From contig NZ_CP071238.1 in NCBI RefSeq assembly GCF_017299535.1, forward strand, positions 4,712,001 through 4,776,000: DNA of 64,000 bases, written 5' to 3'. The DNA comes from Serratia marcescens subsp. marcescens ATCC 13880. Its GTDB lineage: Bacteria; Pseudomonadota; Gammaproteobacteria; Enterobacterales; Enterobacteriaceae. Of the stretch, positions 56,593 to 64,000 are shown one piece after another (the first letter of the stretch is position 1; every line of letters begins with the position of its first letter). The position numbers and the translations under genes were made by a program. Under the pieces are notes generated by a model. The model was not told where the DNA came from, ran no database searches, and saw only the letters and a program-made list of their open reading frames with translations.

Positions 56593-57606
56593 TTATTTTT
56601 TAAGATCTTGCTGCACTTGGTGTACAGGTCGGACCCACGGTTTTTTCGCCTGCACATCCGCCGGCAACGAAGCAATGGCGCGCTTCGCTTCTGCGGAAGA
56701 AGCATAGTTGCCGCTCACCAGCACGTACCACGGCTTGCCGTCACGCTTGGTGGCGTACACCAGGTAATTCTGCAGTTTCTGCTGTTTGGCGTAGGCGTTC
56801 AGCGTATCGGAACGCGAAGCGCTGCTCAGTTGCAAGGTATAGTGGCTGCCCGGCGCAGACTGCAGAGAGCTGCCGCTGCTGGCGACCGCTCCCGCTTTCG
56901 CGGTGGAAGACGGCTTGGCCGGCGGCGTATACACCGTGGTCGGTGATTTATGCTGCGTTGCGGTCGGTTTGGCGGCGGCGGTTTTCGCCGGCGTTTTATG
57001 CTGTTGCGGCGCGGTTCCCTGCACAGGACGCGTCGCTTCGCGCGCTGCGGCACCGCTCATCACCGTCGCCGGTGCGGTCGGCAACGTCGACGCTGCGCCA
57101 GTCATGCCTTGGGTCGCCGCATCCACCTGCCCCTGCTGCTGCGACAGCGCATCCGCCATGTTGCCCGGCAAATCGACGCGCTGCTGCGCACCGCCCTGCT
57201 GAGGCTGCGTTTGCGCTTCGGTCGGCGTGCCGGAGATCGGCGGAACGCTGACGTTCTGCGGTTGCTGCGGCTGAGTCGCGCTCACGCCGTTGTTATCGTG
57301 GGTATCCGTCGTGCCGCCCGGCACGCCGTTGTTGGCGGTGGTCAGCGACGAAGAACCGGACAGGTTGATATCGCGGGCTCCGCCGTTTTGCGCGCCGTTC
57401 TCCTGAGCCGCTTCATGTTTGGTCGGCGCCTTCAGGGCTGAACCGATGCCGATAATCAGCAGCAGCAGCACCAAAATGCCGATGCCAATCATCAAATGTT
57501 GGCGCGAAACGGCGAAGCGCGGCGCGGCGGCCGGCTTGCGCGAGCGCGTAGGGCGACGATCGCTGCTATCAGGTCTGAGATCGTCTTCCGGTTTAAACTC
57601 GTCCAT
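56593..57606 (-). CDS. damX: Cell division protein DamX
   Basis: This 337-residue bitopic inner-membrane protein localises to the division septum. A cytoplasmic N-terminus rich in charged residues is followed by one transmembrane helix (about 38-58). A long periplasmic low-complexity region rich in Gln, Pro, Thr and Ala comes next (about 60-255). The C-terminal SPOR domain (about 258-335, YTLQLSSASRSDTLNAYAKQ) binds denuded peptidoglycan. The ATG at 57606 gives the family N-terminus. The protein is shorter than E. coli DamX (428), mainly in the linker. Confidence 0.92.
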   Translation of the reverse strand: MDEFKPEDDLRPDSSDRRPTRSRKPAAAPRFAVSRQHLMIGIGILVLLLLIIGIGSALKAPTKHEAAQENGAQNGGARDINLSGSSSLTTANNGVPGGTTDTHDNNGVSATQPQQPQNVSVPPISGTPTEAQTQPQQGGAQQRVDLPGNMADALSQQQGQVDAATQGMTGAASTLPTAPATVMSGAAAREATRPVQGTAPQQHKTPAKTAAAKPTATQHKSPTTVYTPPAKPSSTAKAGAVASSGSSLQSAPGSHYTLQLSSASRSDTLNAYAKQQKLQNYLVYATKRDGKPWYVLVSGNYASSAEAKRAIASLPADVQAKKPWVRPVHQVQQDLKK

Positions 57607-57762
57607 CTGAAACCCTCCAACTAGAGGCAAAAGCCCGCCACCGTAGACCTACCGTGGCACGGGCAGATTAACCCGATGATGGCAAAGCGACACCCGTCGT
57701 GCTCTGCTCACTGTATTAATATAGATGCAAATGGCGGCTAAGCCACTGTTACTTAGTCCGAT

Positions 57763-58863
57763 TTAATTACGCGCCCGCTCAGGCAGGCAGGCGGCGATCG
57801 ACGCCAACACCAGCTCATGCCCTACGCCGCCGCGCACTTCCGCCGCACCGATCGCGGTCGGCAGCACCAGACGCAGTTCACCCGCCAGCACTTTCTTGTC
57901 GCGCAGCATGTGCGGCAGATAGGATTCCGGCGTCATTTCCTGCGGCCCGCAGACCGGCAAGCCGGCGCGCAGCAGCAGCGTTTTGATGCGCTCGATGTCT
58001 TCAACGGAGAACTGGCCGAGACGGTGCGCGGTTTCCGCCGCCATCACCATGCCCGCAGCCACCGCTTCGCCGTGCAGCCATACGCCGTAGCCCATTTCGG
58101 CTTCGATGGCGTGGCCGTAAGTATGGCCAAGATTCAGCAAGGCTCGCAGGCCGCTTTCGCGTTCGTCGGCGGCCACAACCTCGGCCTTGAGCTCGCAGCA
58201 GCGGCGGATACAGTAGGCCAACGCCTGCATATCCAGCGCCATCAGCGCATCGATGTTGTTTTCCAACCAGACGAAGAACTCGCGATCGAGGATGATCCCG
58301 TATTTGATGACTTCTGCCAGGCCGGAAGAGAGTTCACGCGTCGGCAACGTTTTCAGGCAATCCAGATCAACCACCACCGAAGCGGGTTGATAGAAAGCGC
58401 CGATCATGTTTTTGCCGAGCGGGTGGTTGACGGCGGTCTTGCCGCCCACGGAAGAGTCCACCTGCGACAACAGCGTGGTGGGAACCTGAATGAAGCGCAC
58501 GCCGCGTTGGTAGCACGCGGCGGCAAAGCCGGTCAGATCGCCGACAACGCCGCCGCCGAGGGCGATCAGCGTAGTATCGCGCCCGTGCGGTTTTTCCAGC
58601 AGCGCCGAAAACACCTGCTCCAACACCGCCAGAGATTTGTACTGCTCACCATCAGGAAGGATCACCTGATCCACCACGACGCCGCCCTGCTCCAGCACCT
58701 GCCGGACACGCTCCAGATAAAGCGGCGCCAGGGTCTGGTTGGTGACCAACATCGCTTGCTCACCCGCCTTCAACGGCATAAAAGAAGCCGGATCGTTGAA
58801 CAATCCGGCGGCGATGGTAATCGGGTAGCTGCGCTCCCCAAGCGTTACAGTAATTCTCTCCAT
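57763..58863 (-). CDS. aroB: 3-dehydroquinate synthase
   Basis: This 366-residue NAD+- and zinc-dependent enzyme converts DAHP to 3-dehydroquinate in the shikimate pathway. The dinucleotide-binding [14 protein letters not shown] is at about 100-113, and the metal-binding and substrate residues lie in [17 protein letters not shown] (about 260-276). The ATG at 58863 gives [15 protein letters not shown]. It follows aroK by 106 bases. The 156-base gap to damX holds no gene. Confidence 0.96.
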   Translation of the reverse strand: MERITVTLGERSYPITIAAGLFNDPASFMPLKAGEQAMLVTNQTLAPLYLERVRQVLEQGGVVVDQVILPDGEQYKSLAVLEQVFSALLEKPHGRDTTLIALGGGVVGDLTGFAAACYQRGVRFIQVPTTLLSQVDSSVGGKTAVNHPLGKNMIGAFYQPASVVVDLDCLKTLPTRELSSGLAEVIKYGIILDREFFVWLENNIDALMALDMQALAYCIRRCCELKAEVVAADERESGLRALLNLGHTYGHAIEAEMGYGVWLHGEAVAAGMVMAAETAHRLGQFSVEDIERIKTLLLRAGLPVCGPQEMTPESYLPHMLRDKKVLAGELRLVLPTAIGAAEVRGGVGHELVLASIAACLPERARN

Positions 58864-58969
58864 GTCGCGCTCAGTTCTCTGTATGGTGCGGCGGTGGTTG
58901 ATCCCCGCAACTGCGGGGAACACAAATCAGTTATCCGCATTGGCCGACGGCGAACGCGGAAAGCGGCAA

Positions 58970-59491
58970 TCAGTTGCTTTCCAGCATGTTGATGATCTGG
59001 TTGGCAACCACTTTAGCGCTCTGATCGTCGGTGCGGATGGTGACATCGGCAATCTCTTCATACAACGGATTGCGTTCTTTCGCCAAGGCTTCCAGCACTT
59101 CACGCGGCGGAGAATCGACCTGCAGCAGCGGGCGTTTTTTATCACGCTGGGTACGAGCAAGCTGCTTCTCGATCGTGGTTTCCAGATAGACCACCACGCC
59201 GCGCGCGGACAGACGGTTGCGCGTTTCGCGCGACTTCACCGAACCGCCGCCGGTCGCCAACACAATCCCTTGTTTTTCCGTCAGTTCATTAATGACTTTT
59301 TCTTCACGATCGCGGAAACCTTCTTCCCCTTCCACGTCGAATACCCAGCCCACGTCAGCTCCGGTACGTCGCTCAATTTCTTGATCGGAGTCGAAGAACT
59401 CCATATTGAGTTGCTGAGCTAACTGACGGCCAATAGTGCTTTTGCCGGCACCCATAGGCCCAACCAGAAAGATATTGCGTTTCTCTGCCAT
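58970..59491 (-). CDS. aroK: Shikimate kinase I
   Basis: This 173-residue P-loop kinase phosphorylates shikimate at the 3-position. The Walker A motif is GPMGAGKST (11-19), the DxD motif is in FFDSDQEIE (about 32-40) and the GGG motif in LATGGGSV (about 77-84). Length equals E. coli AroK. It heads the aroK-aroB cluster behind a 349-base gene-free region with a promoter. Confidence 0.97.
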   Translation of the reverse strand: MAEKRNIFLVGPMGAGKSTIGRQLAQQLNMEFFDSDQEIERRTGADVGWVFDVEGEEGFRDREEKVINELTEKQGIVLATGGGSVKSRETRNRLSARGVVVYLETTIEKQLARTQRDKKRPLLQVDSPPREVLEALAKERNPLYEEIADVTIRTDDQSAKVVANQIINMLESN

Positions 59492-59840
59492 GTTTTTCGG
59501 TATTACTAAGACAATTCGTTAATGTTAACCCGCCCCGCCAATCAAATCAGCGGCGGGACCTAAACTGAAACCTCATGAGCGATAGTGCGAGATCAGACGA
59601 AAAATTATCTCAACACTCTTGGTAGTTTGGCAACCGAATAAATCGCAATCCACGCCGCGGGAGGGAAACCATATGTTTTTAACGGCGTCTTGACGCTAAC
59701 AAAAAACCTCGGTGCTCAATTCGGTAACCCTTGTAAGCTAAATCGGCCGCAGCGTCAAACGCAGATCCCCCCAAGGGGATAAAAAAGTGTATCTGCTCAT
59801 CAACTTTAGGAGATTTGCCGCCCAGCCGACAGGCAGCCGC
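59492..59840 (-). promoter_or_regulatory. aroK promoter and leader
   Basis: This 349-base stretch has no gene. On the minus strand TTGCCA (59633-59628), an 18-base spacer and GATAAT (59609-59604) form a good promoter, giving a leader of about 105 bases. The leader contains a 6-bp GC stem (59557-59552 with 59539-59534) without a T-tract. The part nearest hofQ (59760-59840) has no convincing terminator. Confidence 0.6.
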
Positions 59841-61085
59841 TTATCCCTTAATCAGAGTCGGCGTAATGAAGATCACCAGTTCGCGTTTTTTCTGTTGTGC
59901 GCCGCTTTGCCGGAACAAGCCCCCCAGCAGTGGCGCATCCCCCAATCCCGGCACCTTGTCCGCCGTCTTGCCGCTATGCCGTTGAAAAATACCGCCGAGC
60001 ACCAGGGTTTCGCCGCTTTTCACCGTGATCTGCGTCTTAATCTCTTGTTTATCGATGGTCAATGCCTCACCCGCCCCGCGGCTGATGGCGCGCCCCGGCA
60101 TATTTTGGCTGATGTGCAGCGTCAGCGTGATGCGCCCGTCCGGCAACACTTTCGGCGTCACCTCCATGCCCAGCACCGCCTCTTTGAACTCGATGGCGGT
60201 CGCACCGCTGGCGCCGCTCGACACTTCATAAGGGATCTCCGTCCCCTGTTTGATGCTGGCGGTTTGCAGGTGCGCCGTCAGCAGGCGCGGACTGGCGATG
60301 ATCTCCACCTGATTCTCCTGCTCCAGCGCCGTCAGCTCGAGGCTCAACAAACGCCCGCTGATGCGCGCCAGATGAAAACCGGCGTTCACGGCGCCGCGTT
60401 CCAGCGGCAGATTGACACCGACATTGCCCGGCCGCAACGGCCGCGCCGGCCTGTCGTCGGCCGCCAACCCCCAACGCACGCCAAGCTCACGCAGGCTTTC
60501 GCGGTTGATGGTCACGATATGCGCCGCCAGTTGCACCTGCGCCAGCGGCGCGTCCATTTCCGTTATCCGCTTTTTCAACTGCGTCAGGATTGGCGCGGTG
60601 TCGCGCAGCAGCAACGTATTGGTGCGTTTATCCGCCAACACGCTGCCACGCTCGCTCAGCAACGCGCCGCGTTGGGCGTTGAGGCTTTCGGCAATTTCCG
60701 CCGCATCGCCGTTCTGTAACGTCAGGGTCAGGCTGTGCAGCGGTTGCCGCTGCGCCAACGCCTCTCGCTGCTGCCTTTTTTCCTGCGCGTCCGGCTCCGG
60801 CGAGATCAGTATCACGTTGCCTTCCCGCGTCATCGCCAGTTTGCCCATGCGCAGGGTCAACGCCAGCGCCTGAGGCCAGGGCACATTCTCCAGCCGCAGC
60901 GTCAGGTTGCCGCTCACGCCGGGCGCGGCGATCAGGTTCATCTGCCGATAATCCGCCAACGCCTGCAGGATGACCGTGACCGGCGCATCCTGAAATTCCA
61001 GGGAAACCCGCTGCTTATCCTGCGCCTGCGCGGTGCCGAGCGTCAGGCTCCACAGCGCCACGCCCAATCCAGCACATCCTTTCAT
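59841..61085 (-). CDS. hofQ: Secretin HofQ (PilQ/ComE-like)
   Basis: This 414-residue outer-membrane secretin has a signal peptide (about 1-22, ending QAQ). A secretin/TonB short N-terminal domain and an N1/NolW-type domain (about 25-180) precede the C-terminal secretin domain (about 230-414), which holds TAIEFKEAVLGMEVTPKVLP and ETLVLGGIFQ. In relatives it forms the pore for DNA uptake or type IV pili. The ATG at 61085 overlaps the hofP stop (ATGA). It is the last gene of hofMNOPQ. Confidence 0.92.
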   Translation of the reverse strand: MKGCAGLGVALWSLTLGTAQAQDKQRVSLEFQDAPVTVILQALADYRQMNLIAAPGVSGNLTLRLENVPWPQALALTLRMGKLAMTREGNVILISPEPDAQEKRQQREALAQRQPLHSLTLTLQNGDAAEIAESLNAQRGALLSERGSVLADKRTNTLLLRDTAPILTQLKKRITEMDAPLAQVQLAAHIVTINRESLRELGVRWGLAADDRPARPLRPGNVGVNLPLERGAVNAGFHLARISGRLLSLELTALEQENQVEIIASPRLLTAHLQTASIKQGTEIPYEVSSGASGATAIEFKEAVLGMEVTPKVLPDGRITLTLHISQNMPGRAISRGAGEALTIDKQEIKTQITVKSGETLVLGGIFQRHSGKTADKVPGLGDAPLLGGLFRQSGAQQKKRELVIFITPTLIKG

Positions 61086-61441
61086 GGTTTGCCATCCTTG
61101 TTGTCCATCATGAGCGAGACGTCGCCCTGGCTCGCCGGGCAATCCGGTTCGGCCGTCAGCGCCGTTAACGTCAAGCTACGCGCCTGCACCTGCGTCACCT
61201 GCCAGCGCTCGGCCAGCACCCGTTGCTGCGGCCGCAGGCGCAACCATTGTCCCGCCGGCGTCACCACCCAGCCATAGCGCAGCGTCGGTTGCCCGATGAC
61301 GCCTTTCAGTCGCCAGCTCGCCGGCGACGCCTCCGTTTGGGCACAAGCAGGCATCGGAAGCGGCGCAAACGGGTCGCGCGGCTCAGCGCATAGTGCCCAT
61401 GGCCACAGCAGCCACCACCAACGGCCGGGTCTTTTACTCAT
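61082..61441 (-). CDS. hofP: HofP-like DNA utilization protein (PilP-like)
   Basis: This is a 119-residue small protein with a Trp-rich hydrophobic N-terminus (WWWLLWPWALCAEPRDPFAP) that looks like a signal or lipoprotein-like segment. The region after it fits PilP-type proteins that link the inner-membrane complex to the secretin. Sequence conservation in this family is low, so the call rests mainly on position. The start overlaps hofO by eight bases and the stop overlaps hofQ by four. Confidence 0.75.
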   Translation of the reverse strand: MSKRPGRWWWLLWPWALCAEPRDPFAPLPMPACAQTEASPASWRLKGVIGQPTLRYGWVVTPAGQWLRLRPQQRVLAERWQVTQVQARSLTLTALTAEPDCPASQGDVSLMMDNKDGKP

Positions 61442-61928
61442 TGGGCTGATCCTCGGCGGCATCCTGCAAAACCAACCGCGCCGTCATGCCAAGGGGCGGC
61501 GTCTCCACGCTCAGCTGCTCGAGGCGTAAATCGGCGGGCAGCGCCTCCAGCAGCGCCAGCAAACCGGCGTAGTCAATGCGCAAGCTCAGCGTTTGCCGCG
61601 GCGGTTTTTCCTGCCGCTGCCAGCGCAACAAGGCGCCTCCCGCCCGTTGCAGCACGCTCGCCAGATCGCCGTTGGTGGACGGAGGAAGCGGCGCCGCCGG
61701 GATAGCGGTTTCCGGCACCTCGTCCAGTTGGCGTTGCACCATGGCGATCTGTTGCAACAGGCGCTGTTGCCGCTCCCCCGTGCTTTCCCGCTGACGCCAT
61801 TCGTCTTGCAGCATCCAGCCACCGCCCAACAGCGCCAACGTGCCGATACCCAACCCTTGCGACAGCAGCAATAGCCAGCCCGGCAAGCTCAGCCAGAGGC
61901 GCAGCCCGGATGACAAACGGTTATCCAT
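61434..61928 (-). CDS. hofO: HofO-like protein (PilO-like)
   Basis: This is a 164-residue protein with one hydrophobic segment near the N-terminus (about 15-40). A Gln-rich coiled coil follows (about 42-68) and then a small C-terminal alpha/beta domain, the layout of PilO. The ATG at 61928 is preceded by a GTG one codon earlier. It overlaps the hofN stop by eight bases and hofP by eight bases. Function in this genus is not established. Confidence 0.78.
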   Translation of the reverse strand: MDNRLSSGLRLWLSLPGWLLLLSQGLGIGTLALLGGGWMLQDEWRQRESTGERQQRLLQQIAMVQRQLDEVPETAIPAAPLPPSTNGDLASVLQRAGGALLRWQRQEKPPRQTLSLRIDYAGLLALLEALPADLRLEQLSVETPPLGMTARLVLQDAAEDQPNE

Positions 61929-62460
61929 CACGCCCCCACTGCGCCGCCAGATGAAAGGTGTACAGGCCGTCGTCGCGTTGCGCCACCTCAGCCAAACGCA
62001 ACCGCGGCAACGCAGGCATCCCCGCCAGCCGCCGTTCGAACTGCGTGATGGCCGCAGGAGAACGGCTCAATCCACGCAGCCGCAGGCCATTCACCGCATC
62101 GCTCTCCAGCGCCGTGAGCCACAGCGGTGGAGGAATGCTGGAGGACAATTGCTGCAGCAGATGAAAATAACGCCGGTTATGCTGGGCGTTGCTCGCCTGC
62201 CGTTCGGCGCGGGCGCGGTGCAGCGCCCGCTGCGCCCGCTCTTGCTGTTGCTGACGGGCGAGCAACGTCAGTGCCGCCAGCTCTTCACCCAGCATCGCCA
62301 GCCGCGCCTGCCGCAGCGCCTGTTGGTGACGCAATTGGCCGGCGACCAGGAACAGCGCCAGCAACAGTGCCGTTACCTGTAACATCAGCACGCCCAACCA
62401 GAAATAGCCGCGTCGCCGATCGCGGCGTTGTCGCCAAGGCAGAAAGTTGACCTGATACAT
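61921..62460 (-). CDS. hofN: HofN-like protein (PilN-like)
   Basis: This is a 179-residue protein with the PilN layout. A short cytoplasmic N-terminus with the motif YQVNFLPWRQRRDRRR is followed by a membrane helix (about 20-42), an Arg/Gln-rich coiled coil (about 43-100) and a C-terminal domain. The N-terminal motif is expected to bind HofM. The ATG at 62460 overlaps the last base of the hofM stop codon. Confidence 0.82.
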   Translation of the reverse strand: MYQVNFLPWRQRRDRRRGYFWLGVLMLQVTALLLALFLVAGQLRHQQALRQARLAMLGEELAALTLLARQQQQERAQRALHRARAERQASNAQHNRRYFHLLQQLSSSIPPPLWLTALESDAVNGLRLRGLSRSPAAITQFERRLAGMPALPRLRLAEVAQRDDGLYTFHLAAQWGRDG

Positions 62461-63293
62461 CAGCGATCCTCCTCGCGCAGCGCCAGGCCACCGGCCAACG
62501 CGAACGCCGAAGGATGCGCAGGCAACGGCGGACGCAGCTGCGTGAAGGCGCTGAGCGGCGACCAGGCAAGGCAACCGGCGGGCAAGGCTCCCGCCAGCAC
62601 GCTGCCGGCATAGACCGGCCGATCGTCGCCCGCCGGCATCTGAGCTTGCAGCGCCCGCAGCGCCTGCGCGTCATCGTCGCCCGGCGCCAGACCAAAAGCG
62701 AACGCGCCGTCGGCCGGCGCCACCCACAGCCATTCTCGTTCGAGACGGTGCATCAGCCCCGCAGCGGGCGGCACGCCTGCCGCCGTCGCCATCATCCGCA
62801 GCGCGCAGGGGGTGATATCGACCGCTTGCGGATGCAGGCCAGCCTGACGCAGACAATGCAGCCACTGCTGCAGTTCCTGCCGCCGCGCGGCGGTCAGCAA
62901 CAGCGCCGCCTCATCCGCCGGCGCGGTGCGATAGTCGAGCGCCAGCGTCTGGCCGTCGAGCGGAAACTGCTTCACACCGTGGCCGCCGATATAGTCGCTG
63001 CGTTCCGGCTCGCGCAGCCGCACGTCCGGCTGCGCCATGCGTTGCTGCAACACGCGCTGCGCCGGCAGGGCAATGCGTAAGGAAATATGTCGCGGCAGTT
63101 GGACGCGCCATTGCCGCAGCGCCCGGATCAGGAATTCAGAAGGTTCCAGACAGCCATCGCGTAAAACCGCCTGCGGCAGCGCCTGCTGCCACCAGTGGCG
63201 CAACTGCCAGCCGTTGCGGCGGCGTTGGGCCGCCACCGCCCGCACGCAGTCGATTTGTATATCCAGCCCCACCTGCCATGCTTGAGGGAACAT
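62460..63293 (-). CDS. hofM: HofM-like actin-fold protein (PilM-like)
   Basis: This is a 277-residue predicted cytoplasmic protein of the PilM type, the inner platform partner of PilN. It starts MFPQAWQVGLDIQIDCVRAV, similar to the QIGLHLQ start of E. coli HofM. The ATG at 63293 follows GGAGG by 10 bases, whereas the TTG at 63302 is too near the same site. It is the first gene of hofMNOPQ and is divergent from mrcA, as in E. coli. Confidence 0.82.
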   Translation of the reverse strand: MFPQAWQVGLDIQIDCVRAVAAQRRRNGWQLRHWWQQALPQAVLRDGCLEPSEFLIRALRQWRVQLPRHISLRIALPAQRVLQQRMAQPDVRLREPERSDYIGGHGVKQFPLDGQTLALDYRTAPADEAALLLTAARRQELQQWLHCLRQAGLHPQAVDITPCALRMMATAAGVPPAAGLMHRLEREWLWVAPADGAFAFGLAPGDDDAQALRALQAQMPAGDDRPVYAGSVLAGALPAGCLAWSPLSAFTQLRPPLPAHPSAFALAGGLALREEDR

Positions 63294-63414
63294 GTTTCGC
63301 AAGCCTCCATAACATCAGATGATAAAAGAACATATCCATGTCGCAGGCTTGCCTTTATACTACCGCGCGGTTGTTTATAAACTGCCCAAATGACTTAGAA
63401 ATGGGAAATCTCAG

Positions 63415-64000
63415 GTGAAGTTCGTAAAGTATTTACTAATCCTTGCAGTATGTTGCATCGTGCTGGGAGCAGCCTCGATTTTCGGCTTGTACAAATATGT
63501 CGAGCCGCAGCTGCCCGACGTCGCAACGCTGAAAGATGTGCGGCTGCAGATACCGATGCAGGTCTACAGCGCCGATGGCGAACTGATCGCCCAATACGGC
63601 GAGAAGCGCCGCATTCCGCTGAAACTGGATCAAATTCCGCCGGTGATGGTGCACGCATTCATCGCCACCGAAGACAGCCGCTTCTATGATCACCATGGCG
63701 TCGATCCGGTCGGCATCTTCCGCGCCGCCTCCATCGCGTTGGTCTCCGGCCACGCTTCGCAGGGGGCCAGTACCATCACCCAACAGCTGGCGCGTAACTT
63801 CTTCTTAAGCCCGGAACGCACCCTGATGCGTAAAATCAAGGAAGCCTTCCTGGCGGTGCGCATCGAGCAGATGCTCACCAAGGATGAAATCCTTGAGCTG
63901 TATCTGAACAAGATCTATCTGGGTTACCGCGCCTACGGCGTAGGCGCCGCCGCGCAGGTCTATTTCGGCAAAGACGTCAGCCAGCTGACCCTGAGCGAAA
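63415..64000 (+). CDS. mrcA: Penicillin-binding protein 1A (partial, 3-prime end outside window)
   Basis: The first 195 residues of a class A PBP are present. There is a short cytoplasmic tail, a membrane anchor (about 6-28) and the start of the GT51 glycosyltransferase domain, with the catalytic Glu in ATEDSRFYDHHGVD (about 81-94) and ASTITQQLARNFFL (about 121-134). The transpeptidase domain lies beyond the window. The start is a GTG at 63415, aligned with the E. coli MKFVKY start. It is divergent from hofM across 121 bases. Confidence 0.96.
   Translation, partial: MKFVKYLLILAVCCIVLGAASIFGLYKYVEPQLPDVATLKDVRLQIPMQVYSADGELIAQYGEKRRIPLKLDQIPPVMVHAFIATEDSRFYDHHGVDPVGIFRAASIALVSGHASQGASTITQQLARNFFLSPERTLMRKIKEAFLAVRIEQMLTKDEILELYLNKIYLGYRAYGVGAAAQVYFGKDVSQLTLSE

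Noticed and set aside
63330..63345. Possible CRP-S (Sxy-dependent) site TGCGA-N6-TATGT upstream of hofM.
   Set aside because: Only one half fits TGCGA-N6-TCGCA, and the centre lies about 44 bases before the ATG, leaving no room for a class II promoter and leader.

Overview
The window is chromosomal DNA of an enterobacterium and most resembles Serratia (S. marcescens group). Coding regions outside the ribosomal genes are GC-rich. The gene order is the enterobacterial rpsJ-tuf-rpsL-crp-nir-dam-mrcA backbone, and protein lengths and motifs match the Escherichia coli orthologues closely. The genus call is an inference from protein similarity and gene content as remembered, not from a database search. 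I found no tRNA, rRNA, CRISPR array, insertion sequence or prophage.

Region 1 (1-11.9 kb, minus strand) is translation machinery. It holds the complete S10 operon (rpsJ-rplC-rplD-rplW-rplB-rpsS-rplV-rpsC-rplP-rpmC-rpsQ) with its leader, its terminator and the promoter of the following spc operon. After it come bacterioferritin and its ferredoxin (bfr, bfd), then the str operon (rpsL-rpsG-fusA-tuf), then tusBCD for tRNA 2-thiouridine synthesis.

Region 2 (11.9-34.5 kb) is the yheO-fkpA-slyX ... slyD-yheV-kefBG-yheS ... yheT-yheU-prkB-yhfA-crp-yhfK backbone. It is interrupted by two islets. One is a LacI regulator, an NhaC-family antiporter and a MalY-like C-S lyase (14.4-18.2 kb). The other is tauABCD taurine uptake and desulfonation followed by a PhzF-family gene and a LysE exporter (23.6-28.6 kb).

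Region 3 (34.5-48 kb) is argD-pabA ... ppiA ... tsgA with three further insertions. The first is a YjgR ATPase, a RelE/ParE-type toxin-antitoxin pair and the BtsS/BtsR pyruvate-sensing two-component system. The second is a small phospho-beta-glucoside operon (PTS EIIA, GH4 glucosidase, LacI regulator) with no EIIB or EIIC. The third is a cytosine deaminase gene without its permease.

Region 4 (48-64 kb) is nirBDC-cysG (NADH nitrite reductase, nitrite channel and siroheme synthesis) behind a clear FNR plus NarL/NarP promoter. It is followed by trpS-gph-rpe-dam-damX-aroB-aroK, the pilus-assembly-like hofMNOPQ operon, and the start of mrcA (PBP1a), which runs off the window.

Most of the window is well-understood housekeeping DNA. 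The parts most worth a second look are the two LacI-controlled islets with visible operators, the toxin gene whose ribosome-binding site and start codon lie inside a perfect inverted repeat, and a 17-bp palindrome upstream of tauA. I did not see a convincing wholly new system.
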